Notes: generated from the sequence alone by a model not told the origin. DNA of 64,000 nt from Paramecium tetraurelia (GCF_000165425.1 NW_001799635.1:124001-188000); one strand, 5' to 3'; numbered from the stretch's first letter, positions 1 through 14,977 are shown. Program-made: numbers and translations.

Positions 1-1
1 C

Positions 2-1327
2 ATGAATGAATGCTACAACTCACTACTAGAAGCCACAATTCCAGAAGAAATCTTATGTCGAGATTATGAAAAGGACTTGATCACTAAGTTTATCGAAGAT
101 GGCATCAAGAGCAATGGCTAATCTTAAGCCTTATGTAATATTCATATTTATTAATCCTAGATATATCTGGAGTTCCAGGAATTGGTAAGACTGCAACTGT
201 TATGGAAGCCTAAAAGAAGTTATCGAGCAAAAAAGATAACTTCTAATTTATCTATGCTAATGCAATGAATTTTGGATTGCCAGACAATATTTACTCGTAT
301 TTACTAGAAAAAATCACTACTATAAAGGATGCTTCTAAGGCCTAAGCATGCATCTTACTAAGTATTATATGCTTATTATACAATTAGCTGAACTATTCAC
401 CAAGGGTTCTTTACCTGCAACATACAAAGCTTATGATAAATCAGTGATCAAAAAGAATAGGGTTATTCTATTAGATGAATGTGATAATCTATTTACTCCT
501 GATTAATAAGTATTGTATAATTTGGTGGACTGGCCGTAACAAAAGCATGCAAAACTTACGATAATTATGATTGCAAATACTATGGACTTCCCAGAGAGAC
601 TCAAACCAAAACTATAATCAAGACTTGGAAATCATAGAGTAGTGTTTAGACCATACACTAGTGCTCAAATAGAAACCATATTGCAATAAAGAATGAAGGA
701 TAAGAAAATCAAAGAATTGTTTGCCTCCAACACTCTAAATTATCTTGGTAAGAAGATAGCAACAATCTCAACTGACATCAGAAAGACATTGTGTGTTTGC
801 AGAAAGGCTATAGAAATTGGAAGGGAGGAACTTCAGAGAACTGGGTAATTCAAATAAATTGAAGTCAATCATGTCAAATTAGCTTATGATAGAATTTATA
901 ACAAGGCCTATCATGCATGCTTAAATTCATTCAGTAAATCCCTGAAGTTGTTGTTAATTACTACTGCTTTAGAAATACACATCAAAGGTTACAATGTAGC
1001 TAACCTTCAATAAGTCCTTCAGAGATATAATCAATATTTGATATAAAACAAAGATGATCCAATTGGATATTAAGAGATGAAATAGATCCTCATGAAATTG
1101 AGTGAGTTAAATTTAGTTGAAATAAAAGAATAAAATATTCTGTTGACCAAAACTTCTTGGTAATAGAAAGTGAATGTAAAAAATCAATATTATTTTAGGA
1201 TTCACTCCAAAAGGATAATTTGAGAAATATTAATGATGTAATAATTCATTTGAAAATCAACGTTGACGATATCAAGAATGGTCTCTCAAATGACACATTA
1301 TTTTAATAGTTTTCTTAGTTTTTCTGA
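2..1327 (+). CDS. ORC1: Origin recognition complex subunit 1 / CDC6-type AAA+ ATPase (probably 5' partial)
   Basis: Loads the replicative helicase at origins as an AAA+ ATPase of the origin recognition complex. Read with TAA/TAG as Gln, three introns (135-160, 362-387, 1176-1198) give 416 residues. Visible motifs are Walker A GVPGIGKT, Walker B VILLDECDNL, sensor-1 IANTMDFPERL, the sensor-2 region ISTDIRKTL and a C-terminal winged-helix-like tail. The order and spacing match ORC1 better than CDC6 (for example VLYNLVDWP after Walker B). The first ATG is base 2, and the protein starts where the ORC1 ATPase domain normally starts. An N-terminal BAH-type region may therefore lie outside the window, or be absent. 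The end is the first TGA after the third intron. Confidence 0.9.
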
Positions 1328-2055
1328 TTTATTTAGAATTTATATTATATTATTTATATTTTATTATAATAAAACTTGTGCGATTAATTTACATTTTAAT
1401 TTAAGTTGTTAATATATTTGTTTATATCTAATACCCAATAAATTGAATAGTAAATAGAAGAAGGAATCATTCACTAATTGTTCTTATTTTGTATGACTCT
1501 TTCAATAAATGAATCTTATAATTTACAATTAAATTTATTAGTTTGCAATTAGAATTCCACTTAATATTATATACTCTTAGTACTTTTAGTATTCTTATAA
1601 AAAAGATATTGTAATTATTGCAATTAAATTAATTACATAGATATATCAAAATTAATATATTTATTTAGTTGTATTTAGATTTATTTCTGGATAATTGTTG
1701 GTGTAATTATTTCAGAGAATAACAATTAATTGTTGATTGATGCGGTGATTTACTTATAAAAATGCTATTTTAATTAAGAAGGAGTGGAATTCAAATAGTA
1801 AGTTTTTAAAATATTTAGAATTAGGATGGAATGGTCGACTATTTTTTTGATTTGATTTAGATTGAATTTATATTTAATACTTTAATATGCATAGAAATAA
1901 TTAAATGTCATATTCTTATTTATATTTGTAAATCAAAACAATTTGATCAATGAAGAGAAATTAAAGAAATATCAGTTGAAGTTAGATTGAGTTGTAAAGA
2001 AATTTCTGAAAAACCATTTTAAGTAGTTATAATAAAATTAATATAAAACTCAATT
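1328..2055. other. AT-rich intergenic stretch
   Basis: About 730 bp between the ORC1 stop and the next start. It has no TGA-free frame with convincing protein composition. A forward frame from 1493 to 1852 is open, but that is expected by chance when TGA is the only stop and AT content is this high. No tRNA, repeat array or strong hairpin was seen. Confidence 0.5.
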
Positions 2056-3951
2056 ATGAATTCATGGACTCTTTCATTTATGGATTCAAATTTGGAATCC
2101 TAATTTTCACATGCTCAACAAAAACAAGTTCTGAGATGTTAAGATAGACAAAGATGGCTAATTATTGTTATTTTAGCTCTTCTGATAGTTGAATAGGTGT
2201 TGGCAGAGTTTTGGATTAGTGTTGCGATTTGGGGTTTTAGTTTTGGATTATTATTCATTTCATATAGATTTAGAAATGAAACGAAAATCATCGAAAAAAT
2301 ATTTTTTATCACAATAATTATGTTACTTGCCATATATAAACAAAATTCTAAATTTTTTGATGGTATATCAAAGGAATAATTCAATATTGACTCAGTCCTG
2401 ACTACATCTGCAACTTTTTGGTATAATTATCATTAATTTAGTATCATTCGAAATTTTAAAATTGTGAAATAATACTTAATTTTGATGATCATATTTTTGT
2501 TAAATATGGTAATTTAATACAGAAATGTTGGAGTTTCAGCTCTCACTATTTTATAAAATTTAATTTATATAGCAATGATAATTCAACATCTTTATCAAAG
2601 AGAATAACATAGAAGAATTAATTATATTGAGGATATTAATTAAGTGAACATTAATCAAATACTCTTCAATTAATTAAATTTGTAATTATATAGAGTTGCT
2701 TATGACACGGCTGCTTGTCAACTTATTCTACTTCAAAGGAATTTATTATCATCAATCAATTAAGAGGAGTAAATAGAATTCAATAATTAGATAAGGTAGA
2801 TTAAAATATCAATTAAAAAAAATAAGAGAATTTCAGAACAAATTGTGTTAAATCAAATTAATTAACAAATGACTTTGGAGTAGTTTTTGGTTTTGATACT
2901 AAACATAAAGTCTTCTAAATTAACTCAAGAGGTCTTGAATCAGAATGAGTATCAATTAGTGGGAGTATTGAACTATGAGGATTTTCAGATCTCCATACAT
3001 CGAACCTTTTATATCATGCCAAGTGTGATAATACTCATTAAGAAAAACTACAAGGAACATCAAATTGAGGAGTTGAAATTGAAAAGAGATACACTCAAAC
3101 GTGGATTAGACACAATTCAAGATATATTTGTTACTAATATCAGGCCTGTGTTAATATACTATGCTTGGATTAAATAACATTCAAATGTATAGAAAGATGC
3201 ATCTAAAATTAAAGTACTTCATAAAATAATATAAGCCAAACTTTACAAAGCACAACATGAATATCAAAACTTAAAAGATTTCTTTTAAATTAATAAATCA
3301 TTCTAAAAAACCGTGATCTTATCCTTTTCCATAGATAAGATCATGTCATTTATTATCGAAGTAGTTTGTGAAAATTTATTAAACAAGAAAAATCTCAAAA
3401 TACAATTTCTTAACAAATTACAACATAAGGAAATTAATTAAGACTAGGCTTAATTTATTTAACTATTTTTCAATTTGTTATTCTTCATTTCTGAGAAATC
3501 AGAGGATATTAAAATCACAATTAAAGATTTTTAGATGCCTGAAATAATACATCAAATTCTACAGGTTAAGATTGATTATATAGGACATCCTATTTCAAGA
3601 TAATTCTTATAAAAGTTGCCAATAATCAATCCTGAAAATCTGCAAGATTATATCCATAACAGTACTGGTACATTTAGTCTTGATTTGCCGATTGCTCTGA
3701 TGATCATAAGGAAACTAGGGCCTTAAGATAAATTAATTTGGAAGTAAGTGAATAGGGGTGAAATTTCTTTAGAATTTTATCTATACAGAAATCTCCCTAG
3801 TGATCTTCATCTTTTACCTGTTATCTCTCTAAAACCTCACAAAAACATTATATACAAATCCAGCCAAACGAGAAGGAAAACTCTAATTTATGATCACATA
3901 TATGAAACTGTTCACTTGCCAGCCATACAAACGGATAGAGAATTGCTATGA
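2056..3951 (+). CDS. Multi-pass membrane protein with degenerate histidine-kinase-like C-terminal half
   Basis: Single exon of 631 residues. The ATG is the first in frame after the TGA at 1951. The N-terminal ~200 residues hold about five hydrophobic segments. A middle region of about 250 residues is soluble. The last ~250 residues resemble a histidine-kinase dimerisation plus ATPase module: a helical stretch, an N-box-like segment (FIQLFFNLLFF) and a G-box-like STGTFSLDLPIALMII. The canonical N-box asparagine and glycine pattern is eroded, and I see no clear H-box histidine. The ATPase assignment is an inference from pattern, not a firm family call. Tail-to-tail with the next gene, 43 bp apart. 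Two other genes in the window (23.3 kb and 42 kb) share this layout. Confidence 0.7.
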
Positions 3952-3994
3952 AGAATTTTATTTGTTTTTTTATACATAATTATATTGATATTAA

Positions 3995-6900
3995 TCATTA
4001 TGAGAGATTATCATATATTTTTTCCACATATATCAAAGTCTTTAGAAAACTGTCTTCTCCATAAACCGATTATGGTGGCAAAATGTAAGGTAATTGTCTT
4101 ATTATAAAAAAACGATTCTTGAAAAATCGAAATAGTAAAAAAGATGCCAAACATTGGTAAATGATAATAATGCAAAGAAATAAAGCAAATAGCAATCGTC
4201 TTGCAGTGACTTCATGATCAAATTTATCTATTAAATACCATTACCCAGATGACATTATATTTTCAAATCCTATTGCTATGTAATTTAAACCAAATAAATC
4301 TAAAATGGTAATGTTTGATACAAAATCTGATTTATAATCGTTTTGAATATTTTCTCTAACCTTTTAGCTAAAATAATCTGTCGAATAGATCAATCCCTGA
4401 GTGAGTTTACCATCGATCACAACTCTACACATGTCATCTTTAATTAAAACACAAGCATCTGTAGTCAAGAATTACAATAAATCATAATAACTTGTTTATG
4501 CTTAAGATGTTAGTTCTTAAGTGAAGGTCACAACTTAAAGATAGGATTCGTTGACCAATTGTTTGTATTAACCAATTACATCTTCACCTAATTTAGAATT
4601 CTAATTATGGTTAGAATATCTCAGTAGAACCGAATCAGCCATCATCATTTAGTAAAATTATTCAGTATATATGATATTTTAATTGAATAGATCTAAATTA
4701 TTTTGTAAATCGTTAATATTTTAAGAGTTAAACAATTTTACTGTTAGGAAATAACCAAAACCTAATAAATAAGTGATTATAGAGAACAAAAAAAAGAATC
4801 TTTAAAAATATGGCTTTTCATCAGCTATCAGAAACTGTTTTTTCTACTCTAATTATTACACTATCTATTGATAACGCAATGAGACCTTTTTGCTCCCAAA
4901 AAAATCATTAAAATTAGTTTATGGATTACATTTGTCTTTAAAGGAAAATTGGTACTTATATAGATTCAAATCAGCGGATTACTAGTAGTGATGTTGTAAT
5001 GAAAGTAGTCTAATAGATTCTGTTTCCAGTGCTTTAAAAGATATTTATTCACAACTTCTCAGAATTCTATTCAAAAGTTTAAATGATTGCGAGAAAATCA
5101 CCACATAAGTTATGACAAATAGAATTTCAGTCAAAGTAAATAAAATTAAACAGATATTCTATTGAATTTCCAAATCAGAAACATTAGAATTTAATTAGTC
5201 TTAGAACTTGATAGTCAATTCCTCATATGTTTCTTTGTGTACTTGATACTGTCTTATCAATGAGATCAATGAACTATTGAATCTTTAAATGGTTGTCACA
5301 TTATTCAAATCTATTCCATACAATCCTTACAACATATAAATTACATAGAATTGTTCTGTCCATGCACTCACAATTTGTTCATTTCCACTGTATACATCAT
5401 ATTAATTAATGTTTATGTTTGATAAGGTTGATTTAACAAGACTGTCATCTAAATATTCTTGATAATGTGATAGATAGATCTCACTATTATTTTGCACCAA
5501 TTCAAGCAACTTATCTTGATAATTGATTTCTGTCGTCATGTATCCCTCATATTAACTAGTGTCTATACCTATTGCCAATAAAGTATTCTTAGTGTAATCA
5601 GTAGTTACAAAAGCCTTTAAGATTCCAACAATTTTCATGTTATCATCCAATTTTTATTGGAAACTAAAGTAGAAAATAAAAGATAAAATTAAGAGCAACA
5701 ACAAATTCAAACCATCAATCATCAAAATTACATTGATCAATCTGGGATTATTGCCTTATGAAGAAAACTTACTATAAAGATGTGTTTTCTACAGGATTGA
5801 AGGAAATCCATTATTAGGAGTGGTAGCTGTCTGTGTAATTCTAATTTCTTGTTCTTTTTAAACTTATTAATTTTCTGATTGATTATTTTCGACATCAAAG
5901 GATTTCTTGGATACCGACTTATAAAAGTAGGATAGTTGATGTTTCTGTTTAGGTTTAATATGTTGAGAACTCTTGTTTATTTATTATAACTGTTGTAGAC
6001 TCAGCCCATCAATTTGAACACTGTTAATATTTTAGTCTAAATTTTGGATGTTTGGAATCTAGCTTTTCTCTTCATTAATTAAGGATAATAGATCTCTTTA
6101 AGAGTCAAAGGGACTGTGAAAATTGGGGCCTATCTGAAATTGATATTCTTGAAAATTGATCGATTGATTAAGTTTTTATTCGTCAATATTTGAAAATTCA
6201 CAATTTTGATCACTATTAGTGAACATCCTTTCATCATCATGCTTTTCTGAACCAGAGAGTTCTCTTTAGAGAGAGGGGACAAAGTTTGTATCTGTTCTAG
6301 TTCTTGATTATAGATTTCTTGAAGACTCTATCCAAATTTAACTGGTGTTATCTGCAAATGTTATTTTCTATAATAAAATTAAGTATGATTTGTATTCTTT
6401 TTAATTGATTTTTCCAATTGTCATAATAAATTTACAGGATATACAATAAGTTTCTGGGGCTGTCCCTTCTTTAGGAATTCTAAATAATAGATCATCTGCA
6501 GAAACAGAAAAGTGATTCAACAGTTATTCAGCCTCATTATACTCTAATTTTTTAGTACAACTTCCTTACTCTTATCGTAGTGCTTCTTATTCTTGGAATT
6601 TCTTCTCTTTGCCATTCAAAAGATCTAAGTACTTTTTGAAGTTCTAAATTAAGTGGAATATCTTTTTTAAATATAATGATTTTCCATTTTTCATTTTAAA
6701 TTATTCCAAAGCCATAGTAGATATCCCTTCAATTCTTAACTCATGATTTAAGAAGATATGTCCTTTGACATTTTCATAGGCTCCATCAGATCTAATTTAT
6801 TTTAAAAAACAGTAAACTGGGAATACATCTCCTTGGATATTGAAACAAATGTCTATAAACATTTCTACAAATATCAAGTCTTTATTCTTTTTATATCCTA

Positions 6901-9372
6901 GTAAACCTCTCTTTTTCCTCAAGATTTGTGGTCTATTAGTCAACAAAAAGATCTCGATCAATTGATCATGAATAGCCGACAGATGAGGAATAACCAGTTG
7001 ATGCACAGTCAAAACTTCATCTTTGAATTCTCTTAATCCATACCCAAACATATGAGGAGCATTATTTGAGAACTGAATGATTTCTCCTCTTGAGATCTTC
7101 CCTTTTTAAGCATGTCTTGCTAAATTAATTTTGAAATAGCACACCTTGGCTCCTTGTTGATGATTATTTGGTGCATTGAATTCGAAGAATTTATAATTCT
7201 TAGTTTTCAGTTGATTTCTCAACCTAATGAACTTATCGAAATCATTAAGGATTTCAATAGAATAAAACATATAAATTAATAGACTAGTTCTCGAAAATGA
7301 AAATTGATTAAACTATTCGATTTTCTGAATAACTTCTAAATTATACTTCACCATATTATTAATTACTTAATATAGGTTTTCATAGTTATATTTTGTATCA
7401 ATTAATTTTCTAATAAAGTCATATTTCACTTGAATATTATTAAACATTTCTGATATGAGTTTATCTCTTCTGACTTCTGTTATTCGATAATCCTTGTATT
7501 GCAATGCTGCTTCTACCTCATCAATCTTTACTAAGGGATTCATCTTCTGCAGAATATGATGCTTGATGTAACTCAATAACACAGTCATTACTACATTATA
7601 GGATTGATTCTTTAAATTCATGACTTTCTCCTTGATCTCCATCACTAATAACAAGATTTAATAGCATTCCTCTGAAGTTCCAAGATAAGTCAGTAATTAC
7701 GTGATTCGTATAATATCAAAGTTTTCTTTTTCTTTTTCCAATTCGAATATGAGTTTTGTGTAATATCTGATGTATCTTTTAATCAACTCAACTTGAATTG
7801 AGATGTTTTTAATCTTGATAGATTTATAGATTCTCATCTCTAATTCATGATAATTATTTTCAATAATCCTTCTGGCTTCTCCTCTAAATCCTTTGCAATA
7901 ACAATAAACATTGTCACATACTATGATATGTTGTTTTAATAGCACTATCACATTCAATAGAAATTTAGATCTGCTTACATTGATGACAGAATTGTCTTTC
8001 TCAATAATTTATTGATTATCAAGTCTCATCAAATCCACTAATCTCAAATAATGAATGAAAAATATAGAATTTTGATTCTGTAAAAATTCAAGTTGAATCT
8101 GTCTTTGATTGTTCAATTCCTTTTCTATAACAAATTATTATTCCTCTTCAACTAGAAGTCCAGTTTTGGATTGAGCTCTTACTTTTGATCTCTATTTTTC
8201 TTTATATTATGACTAATATAGAATTTAGTCACTTCGATACTTTTTGATCTCATTCAAAAATCTTGAAACCAATGGCACTGCTATCAGAGAGATAGATATG
8301 ATTTCAATTTGATTATGCTATGAAATTAGTGATATGATAACAGTGATAGTAAATGGAATGATAATGAGGATTGTTTCAGTTTTGTAAGTCTCCATAAAAG
8401 GAAGACAAATAAAGAACTCAATTAAATTCCCAATTTGAAGAATTAGAATTGTAGCATTGTTAAGATAATAATGAGTCGAATTATTATCATAATCACTGTC
8501 TTAGTACATAATGAAATAAAACTACTGGATGATTATTGGTAAGATAATGATGAGTTATGATAAATTAAACCAAAACGACTTAATTAGTCTAAGATGATTA
8601 TTATCTCTGATTGTAAAGGTTTATTGGATTTGCATAGATAAATACCAAACTAATAAAGTTCCGATGTTATTTATGATGTTAAAAAAGATCATGAATCCAA
8701 ATTGATAGCCAACTAATTTATCATCATAAAATATGATATTCCAAATTACGAAAGTCCAAATTAGCAATGGGATTACTATAATGTGAGGGTATATATTCAA
8801 AAATGAGGCTTACATGAATTTCTCCATTTGTTTAAATGAGGACTACTCATTGCCCATGAATTATTTTTATAGAAAGTATTCAATGTAGTTGTGCATATTG
8901 TAGGAACGATTCAATAAATTTAGATTATCTTAATTGATATATTTAATGCATTACAATTAAGGTTGTCTTGATCGTCAATTGAGGAACAGTATTTAATGGT
9001 AGAGTACTCGAACTTCTCTTTGTGCATTGCAAAAAATGTGAATACTATGGGTCCATATAGGAATAGGATAATTAGAGATTGTATTACAATAATCCCATCA
9101 TAAGTTAGACTATCAAATAATAAGATAGTAGGAACAGATAATTTTGACATCAATTCAAACAAGGAATATTGATCAGTTGTTTTGATATAGTGATTGAAAA
9201 TTCTAACTTGAAGAATTTCCATAATTACTTTGAATAGAAAAAGTAATGCTAGTTTTTAAAGATGAGCAACTACTTCAATGAAGATCCAGAAATATTTAGA
9301 GTCCCTTGAAAGTATGATCTATGAAAATCCGATTGTAAATTATTAATACTCCAGCCAATATTGCTTTATCAT
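3995..9372 (-). CDS. Giant membrane PAS-domain protein, tiny-macrocysts (TmcB)-like
   Basis: About 1783 residues. The N-terminal third has many membrane spans, the centre is soluble, and the C-terminal part has further spans. Around 6.8-7.05 kb the frame reads a PAS-like block: FGYGLREFKDEVLTVH, then VIPHLSAIHDQLIEIFLLT, then FVEMFIDICF. Its order matches the PAS segment of the large TmcB-like membrane protein family, which is abundant in ciliates; its ligand and output are unknown. One frame change near 8929-8954 is explained by a 26-nt intron (GTAATG...AAG). Downstream of it about 4.9 kb is open with no TGA. The start at 9372 is the nearest upstream ATG; another in-frame ATG lies at 9423, inside the divergent neighbour. 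Divergent from the FDXR gene. Confidence 0.75.
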
Positions 9373-9403
9373 TTATAATAAATGATTAAATTCGGATCGA
9401 ACT

Positions 9404-10998
9404 ATGCTTCTAAAATATAGCATCTATATTCAAATAAGCCTTTCTCCTTTGCAGTATAGCAATCAATCAATCAATTAGATCATTGGGAGTGGTCCAGCAG
9501 GTCTTTATACGGCTAAACACTTGTTCAATGATATTGAGAATATCAACATTCATGTTTTTGAATAGGATCTCTGTCCTACAGGGTTGATAAGATATGGAAT
9601 GGCTCCAGATCATTAGAGAATTAAACGAGTAGCAGAAGAACTGTTAACCATCAAACAGAATGAACATTGTCATTATTTTGGAGGAGTCTCTATTGTAATT
9701 AAGAATATATAAAAAAGGGTAAAGACATAACCATTAACGAATTGGATCAATTGTATTCAGCAGTTTTTTATGCTTATGGTGCATAGATTGATAAACCATT
9801 GAATATTCAAGGAGAACAATTATAAAATGTTTATTCTGCTCGTCAAATTGTTAATTGGTACAACAGTCATCCAGATTACTGTGATCTTGATATTGATTTT
9901 AAGAACAAAAATAATATTGCAATTATAGGGTGTAATTGAATTATTAATTTTTAGAAATGGTAATGTTGCTCTTGACATTGCTAGAATATTTGGATTAGAT
10001 TAGGATGAATTGCAGAAGACTGATATTAATGAGATTTCCATAGATAAATTAAAGAATAATCAAATAAATAATGTAGGATCATTTCATTATATTAGATTGT
10101 TATTATAGGAAGGAGAGGTCTAGTCCAATCTTAATTTTCATTAAAGGAACTCAGAGAAATGACAAAATTATCCTAATTTAGATTCCTATTATATAAACCA
10201 GACTTACTTTGGAGTTTGAATGAGGAGAGTCAAACTGAATGCAAAGACTTAGGCGTAAATTATGGGAATGTGGTATGATATTAATGATGAATATGTAGAC
10301 TAGAGGGAATAGAAGAAAACTAGAATTTATGAAAAGCTTTGAAATTATTGAGGATGAAGCAACAATGAACTCAATATTGAAACAAGGTAGTAATGGAAGG
10401 ATCAATGTTATTTTGCGATTCTTGCTGACTCCTCTTAAAATAGAGTTGAAGGAGAATAAGTTGAATTTGAAATTGTAACACAATTAATTGGCAGGGAAAC
10501 CATTTAATCAAGTTGCAATGCCATTGGATTAATAATCAATTTTGGAATGTGATATGATTATTAAATCAGTTGGTTATTAGTCTCACAAGTATCAGTATAG
10601 TTATTAAACATAGCATCGATAATGATATACCTTGGAATTCTGAGTAAAATATAGTAGACAATTCTGATGGGTGTATTAAGAAGGATCCTACGAAATTGAA
10701 GACGGGATCTTATGCTTGTGGTTGGATTAAAACAGGTCCCAAAGGAGTAATTGATTCTACATTTGCTTCATCTTAAGAGACGATAGTTAATTTTAAGAAT
10801 CATATGGATGCTGATTTGATTAGGAATGTTCATGATCCGTACGAGCAAGTGGTAAATCTGTTAAGATAGAGATCGATCAATTATATTGATTTCAAGGTTT
10901 GGGATAGAATCAATGAATTCGAAATAGAGCAAGGTCAAAAGGCGAAGAAGCCTAGAATAAAATTAATGAGAAATAGGGACTTGTTGTAATTCTTATGA
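9404..10998 (+). CDS. FDXR: Mitochondrial NADPH:adrenodoxin/ferredoxin oxidoreductase
   Basis: Flavoprotein that passes electrons from NADPH to mitochondrial [2Fe-2S] ferredoxin for Fe-S cluster assembly. Five introns (9695-9717, 9930-9954, 10073-10095, 10273-10298, 10589-10613) yield 490 residues, normal for the family. Key motifs: FAD-binding GSGPAGLYTA, the family signature LIRYGMAPDH, NADP-site GNGNVALDIAR, GRRGLVQSQFSLKELREM, and C-terminal ACGWIKTGPKGVI. The first ~25 residues are hydrophobic with no acidic residues, consistent with a short mitochondrial presequence. The first intron ends AAG and is fixed by homology (FGGVSI then GKDIT). It is followed after 42 bp by the glycine-cleavage H gene on the same strand; both products are mitochondrial. 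Confidence 0.93.
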
Positions 10999-11040
10999 TT
11001 ATTGTGTTGGTATATTTAACATAAATATATTTATTCAAAA

Positions 11041-11503
11041 ATGTATATGAGATCGATCTTCAAATTGAGATAAGCCTTTTCAGGTATATATTTAATGTGA
11101 GTGACTAAGTCTTAACTAAATACACCAAGGATCATGAATGGATTAAATATGACACACAATCAAAGATTGCTAAAATTGGAATTACAGATTATGCATAAAA
11201 GGAATTAGGAGATATAGTGCATGTTGATTTCCAAAAAGTGGGATTGGTATTCAAAACACACCAATCATTGGGAGCAATCGAAAGTGTCAAAGTTGCTGCT
11301 GACATCTATGCTCCAGTTGCTGGTGAAATTGTTGGAGTAATTGACTCATTTATAATTAGATTAACGAAGATTTAAAGGACTCTCCCAATTTGATCAATGA
11401 GAAGGCTGAGGAAACATGGATTTTGCAAGCCAAAGTGTAAAACGAATCTGAATTAGACACCTTGTTGGATAAATAATCATACGATAAGATCATCAACAAA
11501 TGA
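11041..11503 (+). CDS. GCSH: Glycine cleavage system H protein
   Basis: Carries the aminomethyl group on a lipoyl-lysine between the P and T proteins of the mitochondrial glycine cleavage complex. Two introns (11084-11109 ending AAG, 11337-11359) give 137 residues. The lipoylation motif is GAIESVKVAADIY, with the lysine in the expected place. The upstream KDHEWIKYD and GITDYAQKELGDIVHVD are typical of the family. The first ~15 residues (MYMRSIFKLRQAFS) are basic and hydroxylated, fitting a mitochondrial targeting peptide. The second intron is confirmed because its removal restores the family segment AGEIVGINEDLKDSPNLIN. Confidence 0.93.
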
Positions 11504-11581
11504 GAATATTAATATTAGAAATACATCATAATCTAACAACCATTTCATATGTCTATATATTAATCACATAAAATTATAAAT

Positions 11582-13214
11582 TCAATATATTATGCCTAAA
11601 TGGTTTTCTCTAATCCATCCACAGCAATTAATCACTCTCTCGTGATCCATTATTGGTTACTCAACAAAGTACTTGATTATTCTTTATCCCTAATGATTTT
11701 GTTCATTTGCACCCTCCTGATTATCCAATATGGCTTCAATCAATAATTCATCTTCTGTTAATTATTTCCCATTCATCTTTGCCAAATAGTAATTCTCTTC
11801 AACCTCAGGAAGTTGAGCAATTCTCTTCTAAATTAACTATATAATTATTTATATCTAATTTACTTCTTCAATTCTTTTCAAATCAAGTTGTAAGGGAGCC
11901 TAACTTAATTTCTTATAAAATTCTATTGCTTGATAGTACTTCCTTGATCTTAATAGTTTTTTCACAAATTCAATTAAGATTTGCTTATCTGCTAAATTCT
12001 TAATGATTTCGTTGACTACATTATCCTATTCTGGTGTAAACTCTATCTGCAATAAATTCAAAATATCCTACTAATTGATCATCTGTATAACAAAGTATCT
12101 CAGAGCTTATTCATCCTTTAATTCTGTGACATACACATATGCTTACAAAGATCTTTTAGAGGCAATCAATAATTTAATAATGATGTCGCTATTACTTAGA
12201 CAATTCCAATCTATTTTACTTGCTAATAATAACTCATAAGCATCCTATTCTTAATGCAATTCCATCAGTTCTTCGATTACTAATAATTTCCAATTCTCAA
12301 TTTCGAAATAATATAACATCATGAGTTTGACAATATCTGGAAATTATTGTTTTGGATCTCTATCCATTAGGTAAATGGCTTGATAAAGTTGAACATATTT
12401 GCCTCTCACGATTTCTGCTTCTTGAATTTCCTTAGTGGATTGAATGTATGTGAGTATTAGTTCTTATTGATATATTGTTAATTCTGACATCATCCTTAAT
12501 ACTTATCTTCCAGTCTCTTCCTACAACATCTATTGTATTTCTGTCCTACACAAAATCACCTTCTATAATAGCTTATTTTGAGGTGAAGTCAAAAAGTCAA
12601 AAATACACCTCCAATTCTGTTTATAAAATTCAAAGTTCCTCAATACACAATTGATGTCGTTGATTCTGCTGAATTTCTGTTGCAAATTCTCAAGATCCTT
12701 TTATGCAAGAGGAGATGGAGGGAACTTACTGATTTCCTTTTTTTTTCGATCTATTTTAAATAAATTTTATACTTAAAAGTGAGTTAAAGAGTTTCACTAT
12801 GCGATTCGATATTTACTTCTAACATTGATTATGTTCGATTGCCAAATCAAGCAATTAATTCTGCATGTCAAAAATTATATGAGCCATATCATCAAGTGTT
12901 TTCAAGTAGTAATAACCATTTAATGGTGATATATCCCGCCTATATAGTAATTTGATCAAAATATCCAAGCCAGTGTCATATTTTAACATTGTGAATAGTA
13001 ACTTCTGCCTTTCTTGTTGATACTACTCAGATGACATCACTTCATGATTTATTTTCAATTTAATTGTGATTTTATCCAAAATATCTGGTAAAATCATAAA
13101 GTTCATATCAAAGAAATAATGATCTTGATTGGCTATCAAAGTCTCTTCTTCTACTTTTTAGAGACCAAAGTTCCACTACTACTATTAATAATTTTATGGG
13201 ATTTCTTGATCCAT
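11582..13214 (-). CDS. Helical protein of unknown function, weakly ELYS-like
   Basis: 536 residues from two exons (intron 12751-12772, 22 nt). The protein is almost entirely predicted alpha-helical, with no signal peptide, membrane span or catalytic motif. The central and C-terminal parts look like an alpha-solenoid, with runs such as LIEFVKKLLRSRKYYQAIEFYKKL followed by a charged tail. That stretch vaguely recalls the helical region of the nucleoporin ELYS, but I cannot support the assignment. The start MDQEIP is the first ATG of the open frame. It ends 78 bp from the convergent GCSH gene and starts 68 bp from the divergent gene on the other side. Confidence 0.7.
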
Positions 13215-13282
13215 TTATTTTTAATTATTTAAACACTAAAAAATAACTATTCCAAATCACAACTATCCTACTTCAAATATCA

Positions 13283-13749
13283 ATGAAATAAAAATTGAAA
13301 TTCGATGAAACACTATATGCAGATGTAGAATATTTGGATGACAAGGGAAATTTCGATTTTAAGAAGTTTGCTGATGCTGCATCTGAATCAATCAAAATTA
13401 AAAATAAAGACAAAGCTTAAAATAATTTCGTTCAAATTCAATAGAAATGGGATCAATAAAGATAAGCCATTAAAAATCAGAAGATGGAAATCAAATCTAA
13501 ACCTGTTAGTGAAGTAAACAAAAAGTAAATGGAAATAATAGATGAACTAAAGAAAAGAAAATCCAAATTGTAGGACCTAGTCAAGAACTCTTAAAATATA
13601 GATAATTAAATCAAAGAAACTAGTCACAAAGTTGCTTAAATTAAAAAATAACCTTCAGTGTAAAAGGTTGCTTAATAAATGGATAAACTAACTCCAGATT
13701 AGGCTTAAGTCCGACTCTTCAGATTTGATTAAATGGAAAAAGTCTAATT

Positions 13750-13756
<7 letters not shown>
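13283..13756 (+). CDS. Small coiled-coil protein
   Basis: 157 residues, single exon, rich in Lys, Gln, Asp and Glu. It starts MKQKLKFDETLYADVEYLDD and has a long central heptad-like region (roughly residues 50-130: KKQMEIIDELKKRKSKLQ and following). No known domain recognised. Its TGA overlaps the 3' end of the convergent kinase gene by a few bases, so the two stop codons lie within a 7-bp shared segment. Confidence 0.65.

Positions 13757-14977
<1,221 letters not shown>

Noticed and set aside
1493-1852. Forward open frame of ~120 codons with hydrophobic runs.
   Set aside because: With TGA as the only stop and high AT content, such frames are common by chance; no homology and poor composition.
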